This document shows positions 1 through 9,675 of a stretch of DNA of 64,000 nt, piece by piece. The notes below the pieces were generated by a model. It worked only from the letters and a program-made list of their open reading frames with translations, searched no databases and was not told the origin of the DNA. Each line of letters starts with the position of its first letter. The stretch's first letter is position 1. Origin of the DNA: Brachynemurus nebulosus (Eukaryota; Arthropoda; Insecta; Neuroptera; Myrmeleontidae); NCBI GenBank assembly GCA_035578155.1, contig JAPWDM010000021.1, positions 186,001 to 250,000 on the forward strand, written 5' to 3'. A program made the translations under genes and the position numbers.

Positions 1-303
1 CTAACAACAAGACGAACGTATAAGCAATATTTATTTGTATATGTTATTACAAAATAATATACACATATATAAATCTATAAATTATGCGGAAAAATATTTA
101 CGTAAAAATGTAACGTTAAATTTTTAAAAATTATTTATACATATATACATATATGAATTTTTAATTAAATAAGGAAATTGTTTTACATTTACTTAAAGGT
201 CAAACATGTAATTAAAATACTTTTATAAAATAAAAAATTCTTTCTTATTATTCAATATATTCAATGTCACTAACAACAAGACGGGCGTATAAGCAATATT
301 TAT
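1..303 (+). repeat. Direct repeat, 34-bp unit with 269-bp period
   Basis: Positions 1-34 and 270-303 match except for two adjacent bases (CTAACAACAAGACG then AA or GG, then CGTATAAGCAATATTTAT). The first copy abuts the window edge, so the repeated unit may extend to the left. It could be a tandem duplication of about 270 bp or two ends of an element. The intervening DNA is AT-rich and has no convincing ORF. Confidence 0.7.
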
Positions 304-632
304 CACAATTCATCCGTTTATAGAACTGGTTATTCAAGTCAATTATTTATGTAGCTATTAAGATAGTAAGTATTACTGATACAATTAATAATTGATATTT
401 ATTGGAAAACAATAAAAATAATTTAACTTTTTAAAAGTTTGCGCCCATTAATAACACTTTCTTAATAATCTTATTATTAATAAGAAATTGCAATCAAGTA
501 TACCTGATGGTGGGAAAAATTGTTGTTGTAATAAATAATGATAGAGAATTATAGTCGTCAGCAATAATTATAAATGTATTACCAGTAAATATTTTAGTAT
601 AAATACTTACGTTTAAATTTTATTTATTTAGT

Positions 633-800
633 ATGGATTCAAGAATATTTACTACGTTGAAAAAGTTCTAAAACATCAATAGGAGAATTTGAAAAACATA
701 TACATAAAGGTGAAAAAATTTAATATTATAATATTTATAATAATTATCAAGCATATTTAAGAGATTTTGTTCACGGAGAATTCATAATTTTTCTTTATTT
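633..800 (+). pseudogene. Decayed tandem copy of the gene at 808
   Basis: This stretch parallels the start of the downstream gene. Both begin ATGGATTCA(A/G)GAATATT, both are preceded by a TTTATTTATTTAGT tract, and both contain TTTATAATAATTAT followed by GATTTTGTT. This copy has a stop shortly after the ATG and a deletion of about 25 bases relative to the intact copy, so it cannot encode the protein. The offset of about 175 bp points to local tandem duplication followed by loss of function. The TTTATTTAG in front of each ATG also resembles a 3' splice acceptor, so both could be duplicated exons. Confidence 0.7.
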
Positions 801-807
801 ATTTAGT

Positions 808-1224
808 ATGGATTCAGGAATATTCACGACGTTTGCTGAAACATCGTCTTGGGTTGAAGAGGTTTTAAAGAATATAGGGTCAATGGAAGAGTTAAAAGAG
901 TATGTACATAGAGGCGATGAAAATTTAATATTATCTAATATTTATAATAATTATGAGGCAATTTTAAAAGATTTTGTTAACGAAGAGCCCGTAATTTTTC
1001 ATCGTGTACTATGGGCACACAAATTACAATCAAAAGTGATTAAATTAAAGTTTCCAATGGCAACGCAAAAAAATATTGAAGATGCTATTGGTAAACTTTA
1101 TGGCGATGGAGACTTCCATGAAATTGCAGCATCAGTGGATGTTGGAGACAACCAAATAGACCGCGTAGACGATGCAGATGATGAGGGGGATTATTCAACA
1201 CCTGGACCAAGTGTCGTGAATTAA
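808..1224 (+). CDS. Small hypothetical protein, 138 aa
   Basis: An intact 138-residue ORF of unknown function. It starts MDSGIFTTFAETS, has a leucine-, lysine- and glutamate-rich middle that is probably mostly helical, and ends in a strongly acidic tail (DVGDNQ...DDADDEGD) before a short Pro/Gly/Val end. No signal peptide, membrane segment, cysteine motif or family signature is visible. A broken tandem copy lies directly upstream, so the locus has duplicated. It sits beside transposon debris and may itself be element-borne. If the TTTAG before the ATG is an acceptor, this is an exon and the true start lies upstream. I do not recognise the family. Confidence 0.5.
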   Translation: MDSGIFTTFAETSSWVEEVLKNIGSMEELKEYVHRGDENLILSNIYNNYEAILKDFVNEEPVIFHRVLWAHKLQSKVIKLKFPMATQKNIEDAIGKLYGDGDFHEIAASVDVGDNQIDRVDDADDEGDYSTPGPSVVN

Positions 1225-1820
1225 GAAAAAAAAAAATAAATTCAGTGGATTCGTCATCTAGTCACGATAATAAAAAACAAAATACTTAGATGCACCGGAT
1301 GGTAAATTCTTTAGGAAATGATAGCGAATCACACGAGTCAACGAGAAAATCATCCGTCGTCCAATTAGTGGAATTATTTTTTTGGAAATATTACAACTCC
1401 CATTGATAGCTTTTATGTTTCACCTATGGGGAAAAAAGAGTGTGTTTTTATTTTTGAGTATACATAAATAAAAAAATATATATTTTTCAAAAATATTTAT
1501 TAAAAACAATATAAAATTTTAAAATAACAAACAATTTGTAATTATTATACTATTCCATTAAGTTCCTTTATCACGTGAACGGAAAACTTTGAGCAAAACC
1601 GATTTGAAAGTTTTTAAGTGTAGCAATAAATAATTTATATTTTGACATTTGTAGACATTTCCATTCACTGTCTTAGGCAATAGTTAACTAATAGAGTAAT
1701 TGTAAATAAAAAAACCTTCTTTATGTGATTTTTCCACCTCATTCCGCCAAATTTTTTTCACGAAAAATGTCTAAAACACCGTAAACGTTTTCACGAAACA
1801 TCTTATTTTTAAGAAATTTC
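1225..1820. other. Intergenic, no gene recognised
   Basis: AT-rich sequence between the small hypothetical gene and the BEL/Pao remnant. Short coding-like fragments occur around 1290-1400 but contain stops and cannot be assigned. No RNA gene or terminal repeat is seen. Confidence 0.5.
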
Positions 1821-2693
1821 GTGAAGAAAAATCTAAAATTAGTACGACCAACTGAATTTGATAAGAGTTTTGTAAAGGTTTTCCGGTTACAGTGGAACCC
1901 TGTAACTGACTACTTTACCTTTCAAATTGACAAAAATATTTCATCAACTTGTACAAAACGTAACATGTTGTCATTAGTCGCACGTACTTTTGATCCATTA
2001 GAATTGTTATCCCCAATTATTTTATTTCTAAAATTGTTGATAAAAAAATTCTGGGAACTAAAACTAGATTGGGATACACCAGTTCCTGAAGATATTGGCG
2101 AATTGTGGAAAAAATTCCTAAATGAGTTTAATGTCCTAAATCAAGTTCAAATACCCCGACATATTCTAGTTTTCGCTAATAGTTCATTGATGTTGATTGG
2201 ATTTTGTCACGCTTGCCGTTCGTCTTTTGCCGCTGTAGTATATGCCCGCACGACTGATAGTTTAGGTAATGTGAATTTAACGCTTTTATGTGCCCAATCC
2301 AAAGTTAGTCCAATGTCAAAAATTACCTTACCCCGTCGACTTGAACTTTGTTCCGCAGTATTGTTGTCAAAATTATTATCTCATGTAAAATGTACATATT
2401 CACCACGAAAACAAATTGAAAGCATTTTTGCTTTATCGGATTCCATGATAACTTTACAATGTATATCGTCTTCTTCTACTAAGTGGCAACCATTTATTGC
2501 ACACCGAGTATCCAAGATCCAAGAAACATTGTCTCCACCGAATTGGTATTTTGTACCTGGTAAACAAAATGTTGCCGATTGTGCTTCTCGAGGTGTCACC
2601 CCTTTAGCATTGTTGAACAATTCTTCCTGGTTTTCAGGTCCTGAATGGTTAGTTTTACCTCCGAATGAATGGCCTATTCAATATTATTATTGA
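1821..2693 (+). pseudogene. BEL/Pao pol: Pao (A17) region and RNase H
   Basis: A 290-residue open block without the reverse transcriptase catalytic core. It contains the Pao hallmark LVARTFDPLELLSPI near residue 52, followed by KKFWELKLDWDTPVP. The RNase H-like part shows KITLPRRLELCSA, an ALSDSM aspartate motif, and FVPGKQNVADCASRG, which corresponds to the usual N-P/V-AD-SRG end of BEL RNase H. The block begins at a GTG inside the domain, so it is a 5'-truncated fragment and not a real start. It ends in a stop created within a perfect palindrome at 2668-2703. Confidence 0.9.
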
Positions 2694-2703
2694 ATAGGCC
2701 ATT
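2668..2703. repeat. Perfect hairpin, 16-bp arms, 4-nt loop
   Basis: AATGGCCTATTCAATA at 2668-2683 is followed by the loop TTAT and its exact reverse complement at 2688-2703. It lies where the Pao block loses its frame, so the inverted copy probably arose as a templated inverted duplication after the element died. The same kind of short-loop perfect palindrome recurs at 50260-50306. Confidence 0.9.
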
Positions 2704-2783
2704 AAATCAATAATAGTTGTGAAATAAATGATTCCAGTGATTGTTTTGTTGCTACTAATGTAGTCAATTATCCCCTATATACT

Positions 2784-3176
2784 TTGCTAGATTATTTTTC
2801 ATCGTGGACTAAATTACTAAACAGTACTGTCTACGTTTTAAGATTTGTTAAAATTTTGCCATTAAAAAACCAAATTGAAGCTACTGATTTAGAAATACCT
2901 GAATTAAAATTAATCCTAGCTGTACAGCAACGACAGTTTTCCCGTGAATATAACAAAATTTTACAATCCAATTTGCAACGTCTTAATCCTTTCGTTAAAG
3001 ACGGTGTAATTAGAGTTGGTGGTCGATTGTCAAATTCTAGTATTAGTTTCGATGCCAAACATCCAATTTTATTACCTAAGTATGATCCGTTCATTAATTG
3101 TCTTATTGACCACTATCATAAATTACATTGTCATACGAATGACAGGCTAATGTCTATTTTAAGGCAAAATTATTGA
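2784..3176 (+). pseudogene. BEL/Pao integrase N-terminal region
   Basis: About 130 residues corresponding to the linker and zinc-binding part of BEL integrase. Visible motifs are LNPFVKDGVIRVGGRLSNS, KHPILLPK and IDHYHKLHCHTNDR, the H-x-x-x-H-like start of the HHCC finger. The frame stops at 3174, where the family continues with the CxxC half (the degraded trace at 3180-3250 includes INHCFKL-like codons). It belongs with the blocks on either side. Confidence 0.85.
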
Positions 3177-3182
3177 ATTATA

Positions 3183-3898
3183 TCAGCCAGAGATATAATC
3201 AGACAACGTATTTGGAAGAGTAATCATTGCTTTAAACTCAAACCAAAACCAGTCCATCCTATAATGGCTGATTTACCAAGCGTACGTGTTAATCAGGCAA
3301 AGGCTTTCTTCTACACTGGCATTGATTTTACTGGCGCTTTTCTTGTTACTATTTCTCGTCATAGAGGAATAAAAACCCAAAAGACATATGTTTGTCTTTT
3401 CATATGTCTTGCAACTAAAGCATTACACTTAGAGTTAGCTATAGATTTACCTACGGATTCATTCCTCGCGGCATTAAAACGTTTTTTACCCCGTCGCGGT
3501 AATTGTTCCATAATATTTTCTGATTGTGGGACAAATTTTGTCGGGGCGAAAAGAAAATTAAATGAAATATTCGATTTTGTAGAGTCCGAAAACTACAAAA
3601 ACGCCTTTCAACATGAGTTAAATATTCGAAAAATTCAGTGGAAATTTAACCCCCCATCTGCGCCGCACTGGTGGTATTTGGGAATCCCAGGTGAAAAGTA
3701 TCAAATCCGACTTAAACAGAGTTATGGGACAACAAATTTTAACGTATGACGAGCTAAATACTACTCTTATACAAGTTGAAGCTCTTATGAATTTTCGACC
3801 TTTATGTTGTCTAAGTAATGATCCTAACGACCCCATTGCCCTAACCCCGTCTCATTTCTTATATGGAACCCCCTTAACATTTTGCCGTCAGATTATGT
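3183..3898 (+). pseudogene. BEL/Pao integrase core (DDE), frameshifted
   Basis: Retroviral-type integrase core. The first aspartate is in FYTGIDFTGAF, the second in IIFSDCGTNFVGA, and the catalytic glutamate in GGIWESQVKSIKSD, which is read in another frame from about 3668. A frameshift near 3665 therefore splits the DDE triad between two frames. The downstream frame continues through LNTTLIQVEALMNFRPL and ALTPSHFLYGTPL, the standard BEL integrase C-terminus, to a stop at 3898. All three acidic residues survive but the gene is broken. Confidence 0.9.
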
Positions 3899-4221
3899 AG
3901 ATGACGAAATAAAACCAATTAACCATTTAAATCGTTATATTTAGTAGATTCTATGATAAAACATTATTGGCGTCGTTAGCATACGGAGTATTTAGTTATC
4001 CTCCAATCTCGACAAAAATGGGATACAAATGAATGCCCTCCAAAAGAAGGTCAAATTGTTATTTTAATCCAGGATAATATACCCATATTAAACTGGCCCA
4101 TAGCCATCATAGAAAAATTACATTATGGCAAAGATGGAGTTGCAAGAATTGCAACAATTCGAACCAAAAATGGTAGTTTTGTTCGTCCAATAGTCAAATT
4201 ATGCCCACTCCCAAACCAGTA
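3899..4221 (+). pseudogene. BEL/Pao C-terminal domain (DUF5641-like)
   Basis: Degraded continuation of the polyprotein. The readable end spans about 4010-4220, with KWDTNECPPKEGQIV, a PILNWPIAIIEKLHYGKDG-type stretch and FVRPIVKLCPLP. That motif order is typical of the last domain of BEL pol. Stops at 3898 and around 3940-3980 interrupt it. Confidence 0.75.
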
Positions 4222-4697
4222 AGGTTTTGCAATTAATCCACTCATATACTTTGTATGAATTTGTAGCATTTTAATTTGATTTAAAATTAATTTACTCATA
4301 TTTTGAATAAATTTGTTGTATTTGAATTCGATTCAGAAGTGACCTATCCATATACATATTTTGTATTGGTTGAATTCATTGATGAACTAACTTTCCTATA
4401 CTTATTTTGAATTTCATATTATGGTTAAATTCATCAAGGAATAAATTTCCTTATATTTTTTGTTCTGTTATAAATTTATTAATGAATTGCCGTTATATTT
4501 TAGTATTATTGGATTCAGTTAATGAATCAGTCTTAAATTTGTATTGTTAAAACCTGTACTAGTGGAGCTTTGTTTATTATTTACCAAGTACATAGTAGTG
4601 TACATTCTGTTTTAATTAACATTTGATTAAAATTGTGTTATGGTTATTTTATTTGAATTTGTTTCAAAATTGATTTTCAACCCCGCGGCCCTCAGGA
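4222..4697. other. BEL 3' untranslated region, no gene
   Basis: AT-rich DNA between the end of BEL pol and the proposed LTR. It contains several diverged repeats of a motif resembling TTGAATTCATTGATGAA(CT), consistent with short tandem decay. No ORF of note. Confidence 0.5.
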
Positions 4698-5364
4698 TGT
4701 TAACGTCTGTTTCTTACAATTAGTTTCATATATCTTGAACAACCCTTATTCATTATTTATGGTGTTATGTATTACCATGCACGCTAAGGCCCTCTGTGTG
4801 TATGCGGACTTAGCAAACATACCGATTCAAATAAGATATAGTCGTAGTAGTCCAACTGTAGTGTTAACTGAACCATTGTTTTTCAAATTGTTTTTTCTTT
4901 TTTTTTTTGTGTGTGTCTAATTATCGTATCAGTAAAAACACGTGTAAGTGCATTCATTTTTTGTGGAGAATCTACTGCTTATCCTTGAACCTATCCTTAT
5001 CAGCAGTAAGTAAAACCGGGATTCACAGTTTATCATCTTTCGGTAAATGTCAATAATTTTTAACAATTTCGTTTTTACCATACAATCCTGCTCTACCCAA
5101 CACATCTCAGTTATTTTTCTTATAAAACTTATTTGTCGCATAATGTAATTATGTAATATAAATTATTTGTAAAAACCAAATTGAACACGTACGAATACGA
5201 AAACAAAAATGTAATAGATATTTGGTTCTTGCAAAATAATTCAATTCAATTTTAGAATTCAGTTAGTCAACATTAATATGTAATTTTGAAAATAAAATTT
5301 TTTAAAAACCATTTCGGGATATTGACTACTATTATTCACGCTTGAACCCCCACTCTCTCCAACA
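4698..5364 (+). repeat. Probable BEL LTR (TGTT...AACA) followed by PBS-like site
   Basis: The block opens TGTTAACGTCTG just after a GC-rich stretch (CCCCGCGGCCCTCAGGA) and closes CTCTCCAACA, giving short inverted TGTT/AACA ends as in LTRs. An AATAAAAT poly(A) signal lies near 5290. Six bases after the end, TGGCGCCGTTCAC at 5371-5383 looks like a tRNA primer-binding site. A 3' LTR should not be followed by a PBS, so this may be a recombinant LTR joining two internal regions, or the 5' LTR of a second element. No second copy of the LTR is seen in the window. Confidence 0.5.
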
Positions 5365-7647
5365 CTCGAGTGGCGCCGTTCACAACGCACCCCAACTCAG
5401 TAGCAGTTGTTTCGCGCGCCTTTTGTGCTATGGATGAAACCACAGAACAAATAGAACGAATATAACTGTCTCTTTTCTGCAATCACTTATGTGCATTTTA
5501 GGCTGCTTAGTGATAGTTGCTCAGTACCTGTCGCTCAGTGTAAGTCAGTCAAACAACAATTTTGATTGTTGAACCGACACAAGTAGCGTTGTGGTATCAC
5601 ACACATCACACACATGTATGCGAACCAAAGGTCACGTGACGGCTATCACACTAACAGAGTTTACCGCACAAATACAAAGTAAACACCGTGCACGTATACA
5701 ACATATTTTCTATCTCAAGTGGTTACACTGGTTCCAGTAGTATAGAAATATGTATTTTATCTCTAGTGCTCTATGGATGAAACATTGTTAGTACGCACGA
5801 AAGTCGCTGGATGGCGTTGCTGTCGGTATCAAAATTGGTTCTAGGCAGTGTTTCAACATTAGCGTAAAAGCGATTGCCTGAACTGATAGGCAGTGGATCT
5901 TAGTCGCCACACAGGGGAGATATAGAATCTTTGTGGATTGCTTCAATCTATCCTAATGTGAACCTCACTGCTGATCAGTCAGAACCTGAAAATTCATATA
6001 CATATGTTTTAAAGAATTTTCACATCAGTAGGAGAAGTGAATCGGGGTAGTGAAGAAGAAAGTAGTGGTGAAAAAAGCGTTCAGAGCAACAAGTGTACAA
6101 TCAACAGTGATTAGTCAACCGTATTGGACCAAGTCAACCAAGTGGAAAAAAGTCCGTGGAGCAGTCATCAACAAATACAATCAAGAAATACAAGATATAT
6201 CAATTTTATCATTGTTAATTTTGCAAAATACGCTATTTCATGTTAATAAAAAAAATCGTTGAAAGAATTTTTTTGGTTTTTATTTCTTTGGGTACTCCAG
6301 TCAGTGTTTTACAATTGAAACCAGAATACCACAATAAAATTTAAAGATTTTATATTTTAATTAATAGGAAGGTTAATGAATTATATTTTAATTAATAAGA
6401 AAAAACTAGATACAAATAGGTATTTTAATTTGGTAGCGTTTTGACATACTTCAAATTTTAACAATAACTGCTTCTTCTTAGTTTCTTCTCTGAAGTATGA
6501 AATTGAATCTGAAAATAATATGAATGTAAATAATTTTGAAGAACAAGAAGAGCAAGCATGAGGAAGAAAACGAAAAAGAGACTCAAGTACATTGTAACGG
6601 TTACAATATATAAGCGATAAGCGGTCCGCCATTTTGTTCTTTAAATACATAAATTTATCTCATTCAATCCTAGAAACCGCCTTATGATATTGAGTATAAT
6701 AATTTTTCAGTTCTAAATTAAATAACATTTCGGTTAAAATTTATATATAGCTGTACTTATTTCGTAGAAGATGTTAACAGTACCTCTGACCTGGTTAGCT
6801 GTAGGCATTATATACTAGAATGTTCTTTGACATTGTATAAGAAAATGAACAATTTTAATGTTTAATTTGAGTTCAAAATAATTTTGTGTTTGTTTACTTA
6901 AGATTATCTCTTTTACATATTATGTATTGGAAGAGGATAGTAAGAATGACATGTACCCATCACACAGCAGTAGTGTACTTTATGAACGGGTCATGATACC
7001 AGAGGTGCTGTTTGGTTTGGTCACTAGATTCATCCTCTATTAGCTGGCCACTCTTGTAATGGGTTCATCTCTCTTTAGAAAAGGTGATTGAGTTAGGTGA
7101 ACTTAATGAGTGTGTTATGTATTTTTCCAGATTTTTCGATGGCAAATACACATTACTGAAGCGCGTCGACACTGAGTCAGTCAATTTTTATTTCGTCATA
7201 GATTCAAGTACACGTCATTCTTCACGTACCAGTCAAAAAGACTGAAGTGGTTATATATTTTTAGTAAATGTATTGAGTTCAGATTTGTATTTACGTTCCA
7301 TTTGCTAATACATTATAATTTGAATAAATAACGATTTCAGTTGTGGTATTGTGTTCTATTTCACGCCCGTACTGCTAACCCACTAGCGAAATTATCAACA
7401 ACAGGGACACACAAAAGTGGTAATTTCATCAACATAACAATTGTGAGTCGCGGTTCAGCACCCTTTGCCTAGTCAACATTTACCGCCAACGTAGCAACAT
7501 GGAAAAGGGTAGTTAATACAATTACTAGACATGTTACTTTAGTTTTTATACTGTTTTTATTTTAAATATTGTACTGTTGTCAATGATCATTGTTGTAAAT
7601 TCATACATATTTCGTTGCTGTAGAAATATTCTGTCGGAATAGTAGTA
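5365..7647. other. Unassigned region after BEL LTR
   Basis: About 2.3 kb without a credible gene. GC content is higher at 5340-6000. A TGCT(CT)ATGGATGAAAC string appears at about 5427 and 5768. Near 7330-7500 the text resembles an LTR boundary plus leader, but no matching second LTR was found. ORFs of about 70-90 codons here have no recognisable motif. Confidence 0.4.
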
Positions 7648-8027
7648 ATGGAATTTACTGTTACACAATTTAAAGAAATATAGTACGAGAGTTGAACGAG
7701 CTAGGCAGAGTAAAACCGTGGTTAAAAGTGGATGATTTGAAGGTTGGAAAATTTTATCGAATGTATGGTGTCAGTCGGATAAAATCCAAATTAGACCAAG
7801 CAAAATGAAAGACGATGCTAGAATTAGAGGATGGATTTTTGACGGTCCCCAGTAGGTTCGAAAACATGGAAGACCGAATGTTCAACGCAATTAAATTTCA
7901 AACGCAAATTATAGGGGTTGTTAACAATGGTGAAATTGGCAAAACACATGCTATTGAATTTAAAATTATAAATACGCTGAATTTTTATAACGATACAGCT
8001 TTATATGTTGAAAATGAAGATCAATAA
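7648..8027 (+). pseudogene. Small Polinton-linked gene, broken
   Basis: Starts at an ATG at 7648 (MEFTVTQFKE-), hits a stop within 12 codons and continues in other frames with LNELGRVKPWLKVDDL and FYRMYGVSRIKSKL. The readable end (7815-8027) has MLELEDGF, PSRFENMEDRMFNA and KTHAIEFKIINTL. Small proteins with this pattern are, to my recollection, found alongside Polinton genes in insects; the function is unknown to me. At least two frame breaks are present. A truncated paralogue follows at 8130. Confidence 0.6.
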
Positions 8028-8129
8028 ATTTTTAAAAAATGTATACATTTCTTTATTTTTACCCCAACCTTTTCCCACATAAGAAATAAAATATCGATAA
8101 ACTTCAACTTGATTAAATTTTTACCATAA

Positions 8130-8246
8130 ATTATGGGGATAATATACCATGGCGGAATAAGTAAAATACACCCAATTGAATTTAAACTAATTAATGTGTT
8201 AGATTATTACAATAATTCAGATTATTATATTAAAAACAATGATTAA
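8130..8246 (+). pseudogene. Truncated paralogue of the preceding gene
   Basis: In one frame this reads MGIIYHGGISKIHPIEFKL then INVLDYYNNSDYY to a stop at 8246. It aligns with the last 40 residues of the upstream gene (GVVNNGEIGKTHAIEFKI, INTLNFYNDTALY). Only the C-terminal part is present, so this is a partial tandem duplicate or a second element's copy. Confidence 0.65.
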
Positions 8247-8489
8247 TAACAGCACTGTTGTATGTTGTCACCAGTAATTCCAATTTAGGACAGAAAATTT
8301 TTTCGTCCATGTTCATAATGGTTGCCGTCGGAACAAGTTGTTTGAGCTGTCGAACCTTTTCCTCTCCCTTTACATAGATGATTGGAGCTGTACGTAGCGC
8401 ATCCAGTAAAATATACTGCAATTTTTTATAGTCAATATTTCCATCCATCCACGAAAAACCATGATATTTAGTTCGAAGCCATTTAGGGC
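8230..8489 (-). pseudogene. Conserved insect-element protein fragment (YVKG...CPKL family)
   Basis: About 85 minus-strand residues with motifs YHGFSWMDGNIDYKKLQ, IIYVKGEEKVRQL and IFCPKLELL. I recall proteins with an [YV]VKG-x-EK...W[LI]...CPxL pattern as a recurrent, uncharacterised family in insect genomes, often near virus-like elements. A second, shorter relative lies at 61284-61490. Upstream (toward 8490) the frame runs into a fragment of DNA polymerase B, so the N-terminus is lost at a rearrangement junction. Confidence 0.6.
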
Positions 8490-8697
8490 GGTTTTCGATT
8501 GGTTGTCCGCATGCCGATATCCACCTCTTGGTAACACACCTACTGTATTAGGTTGTAAAAACTTCCGTCTGAATACCAAGTTACAAGCTGATGCGATGGT
8601 TATCGCCTCCGTAAACGGACAAACGTCATATTCTTCTAAAAATACTGTTCGAAACTTTAAACATGCCTTTTTCAGTATATCTACATCACTGGTGTTC
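8475..8697 (-). pseudogene. Polinton DNA polymerase B, isolated middle fragment
   Basis: Minus-strand fragment of about 73 residues with LNTSDVDILKKACLKFR, PFTEAITIASACNLVFRR and the GYRHADNQS motif. These belong to the region between the exonuclease and palm of protein-primed family B polymerases of Polintons. It is joined directly to a PLA2-like fragment on one side and the YVKG-family fragment on the other. The same middle region is missing from the main polymerase copy, where the exonuclease start (to 19143) abuts the palm piece (from 19116). It may therefore be translocated, or come from another copy. Confidence 0.8.
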
Positions 8698-8845
8698 AGC
8701 CTTGTGTCGACCGTTTATATTTTTAAAATGTGAATATGCAATATCGTGTTCTTTGCACGAAATGTCTAATTTATTGATACCGGGATCACCTCGTAACAAC
8801 CGTTCTCGTAGTTTAGTTCCAGGTCCGCAATATTGGTAGAAGAAT
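8695..8845 (-). pseudogene. PLA2-like domain fragment of Polinton
   Basis: The minus strand reads YQYCGPGTKLRERLL, GDPGINKLD and CKEHDIAYSHFK. CGPG is the calcium-binding loop, and the HD pair in a C-x-x-HD helix is the catalytic motif of parvovirus- and Polinton-type phospholipase A2 domains, thought to help a particle breach membranes. Only about 50 residues remain. The frame passes into polymerase sequence at about 8695, so the C-terminal helix is lost. The key residues that remain are intact, but the gene is not. Confidence 0.8.
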
Positions 8846-8860
8846 TTTTCACGTAGGCAT

Positions 8861-9672
8861 GTGGCTATGAAAGGAATTTATGATCTATGGCAATGTGTTA
8901 TAATTGAAATGAGTACTTACGCTTCGGTGAACAAAAACTGCAATTATCTACTAACAATAATTGACGTGTTTTTAAAATATGCTTGGGCTATACCGGTTAA
9001 AAATAAAACTGGAAAAGAAGTGACAGCTGCATCTGCATCTATTCTTAAACAAGGCCATATACCTGTCAATCTTCAGACTGACGATAGTAAAAATTTTATA
9101 ATCAGCTGTTTAAATCACTCATGGATAAGTACAGCATTAGCCATTACACGACATTCTCTACGAAAAAAGCATCAATTGTGGAGAGATTTAACAGAACGCT
9201 AAAGACCGAAATGTGGAAAATGTTCAGTTACAACGGATCGTATCGCTGGATTGATATGTTGAGCAAGTTGGTGGGTGATTATAATTCATATAAGCATAGA
9301 ACAATTAAAGTGCGACTGCGTGTTGCTTCTTTCGACTGTTTACAATTATGTAAAAATTGCAACCAAACCAAAATATAAAGTTGGTGATATTGTTCGCATC
9401 AGCAAGTATAAATCTCAGTTTGACAAAGGATATCTACCATCGTGGACGACTGAACTTTTTAAAATCAACAAGGCGCAATTAACCAATCCAGTTACGTAGC
9501 TATTAAAAGATTACCACGGCAATCCCATCCAAGGTGGATTTTACCAAGAAGAGGTACAAAAAGTGAAGTATCCAGACCTGTATTTAGTGGAGAAAGTGTT
9601 GAAAAAGACAAAAGATAGTGTATATGTGAAGTGGCTTGGATTTCCTTCTTCCGAAAATTCCTAGGTTTCTAA
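8861..9672 (+). pseudogene. Polinton integrase with chromodomain, frameshifted
   Basis: Retrovirus-like integrase as found in Polinton/Maverick elements. The first block has YLLTIIDVFLKYAWAIPVKN and VNLQTDDSKNF (second Asp). A second frame has STKKASIVERFNRTLKTE (catalytic Glu). A third has VGDIVRISKYKSQFDKGY and NPVT. The tail at 9566-9670 holds a chromodomain, YLVEKVLKKTKDSVYVKWLGF, ending in a TAG where the family has Trp. Where the family normally has an aspartate-containing QADLVDM, this copy reads QCVIIEM, so the first catalytic Asp appears lost. At least three frame breaks. Confidence 0.85.
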
Positions 9673-9675
9673 GAT

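Larger units (their letters stand above)
1821..4221 (+). mobile_element. BEL/Pao LTR retrotransposon pol remnant
   Basis: Consecutive plus-strand blocks give the 3' two thirds of a BEL/Pao polyprotein: the Pao/A17-associated region and RNase H, then the integrase zinc-binding region, integrase core and the C-terminal BEL domain. Gag, protease and most of reverse transcriptase are missing on the left, so the copy is 5'-truncated. Several stops and at least two frameshifts make it inactive. A plausible LTR begins at 4698, about 480 bp after the last coding trace. Confidence 0.9.

Noticed and set aside
6050..6262. 70-codon Lys/Val-rich ORF
   Set aside because: No motif or homologue trace; composition-driven ORF in unassigned DNA.
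7330..7500. LTR boundary with leader of another retroelement
   Set aside because: Text is suggestive but no matching second LTR or gag was found, so I did not annotate it.
8461..8733. 90-codon plus-strand ORF
   Set aside because: Antisense of the polymerase B and PLA2-like fragments, which explain the sequence.
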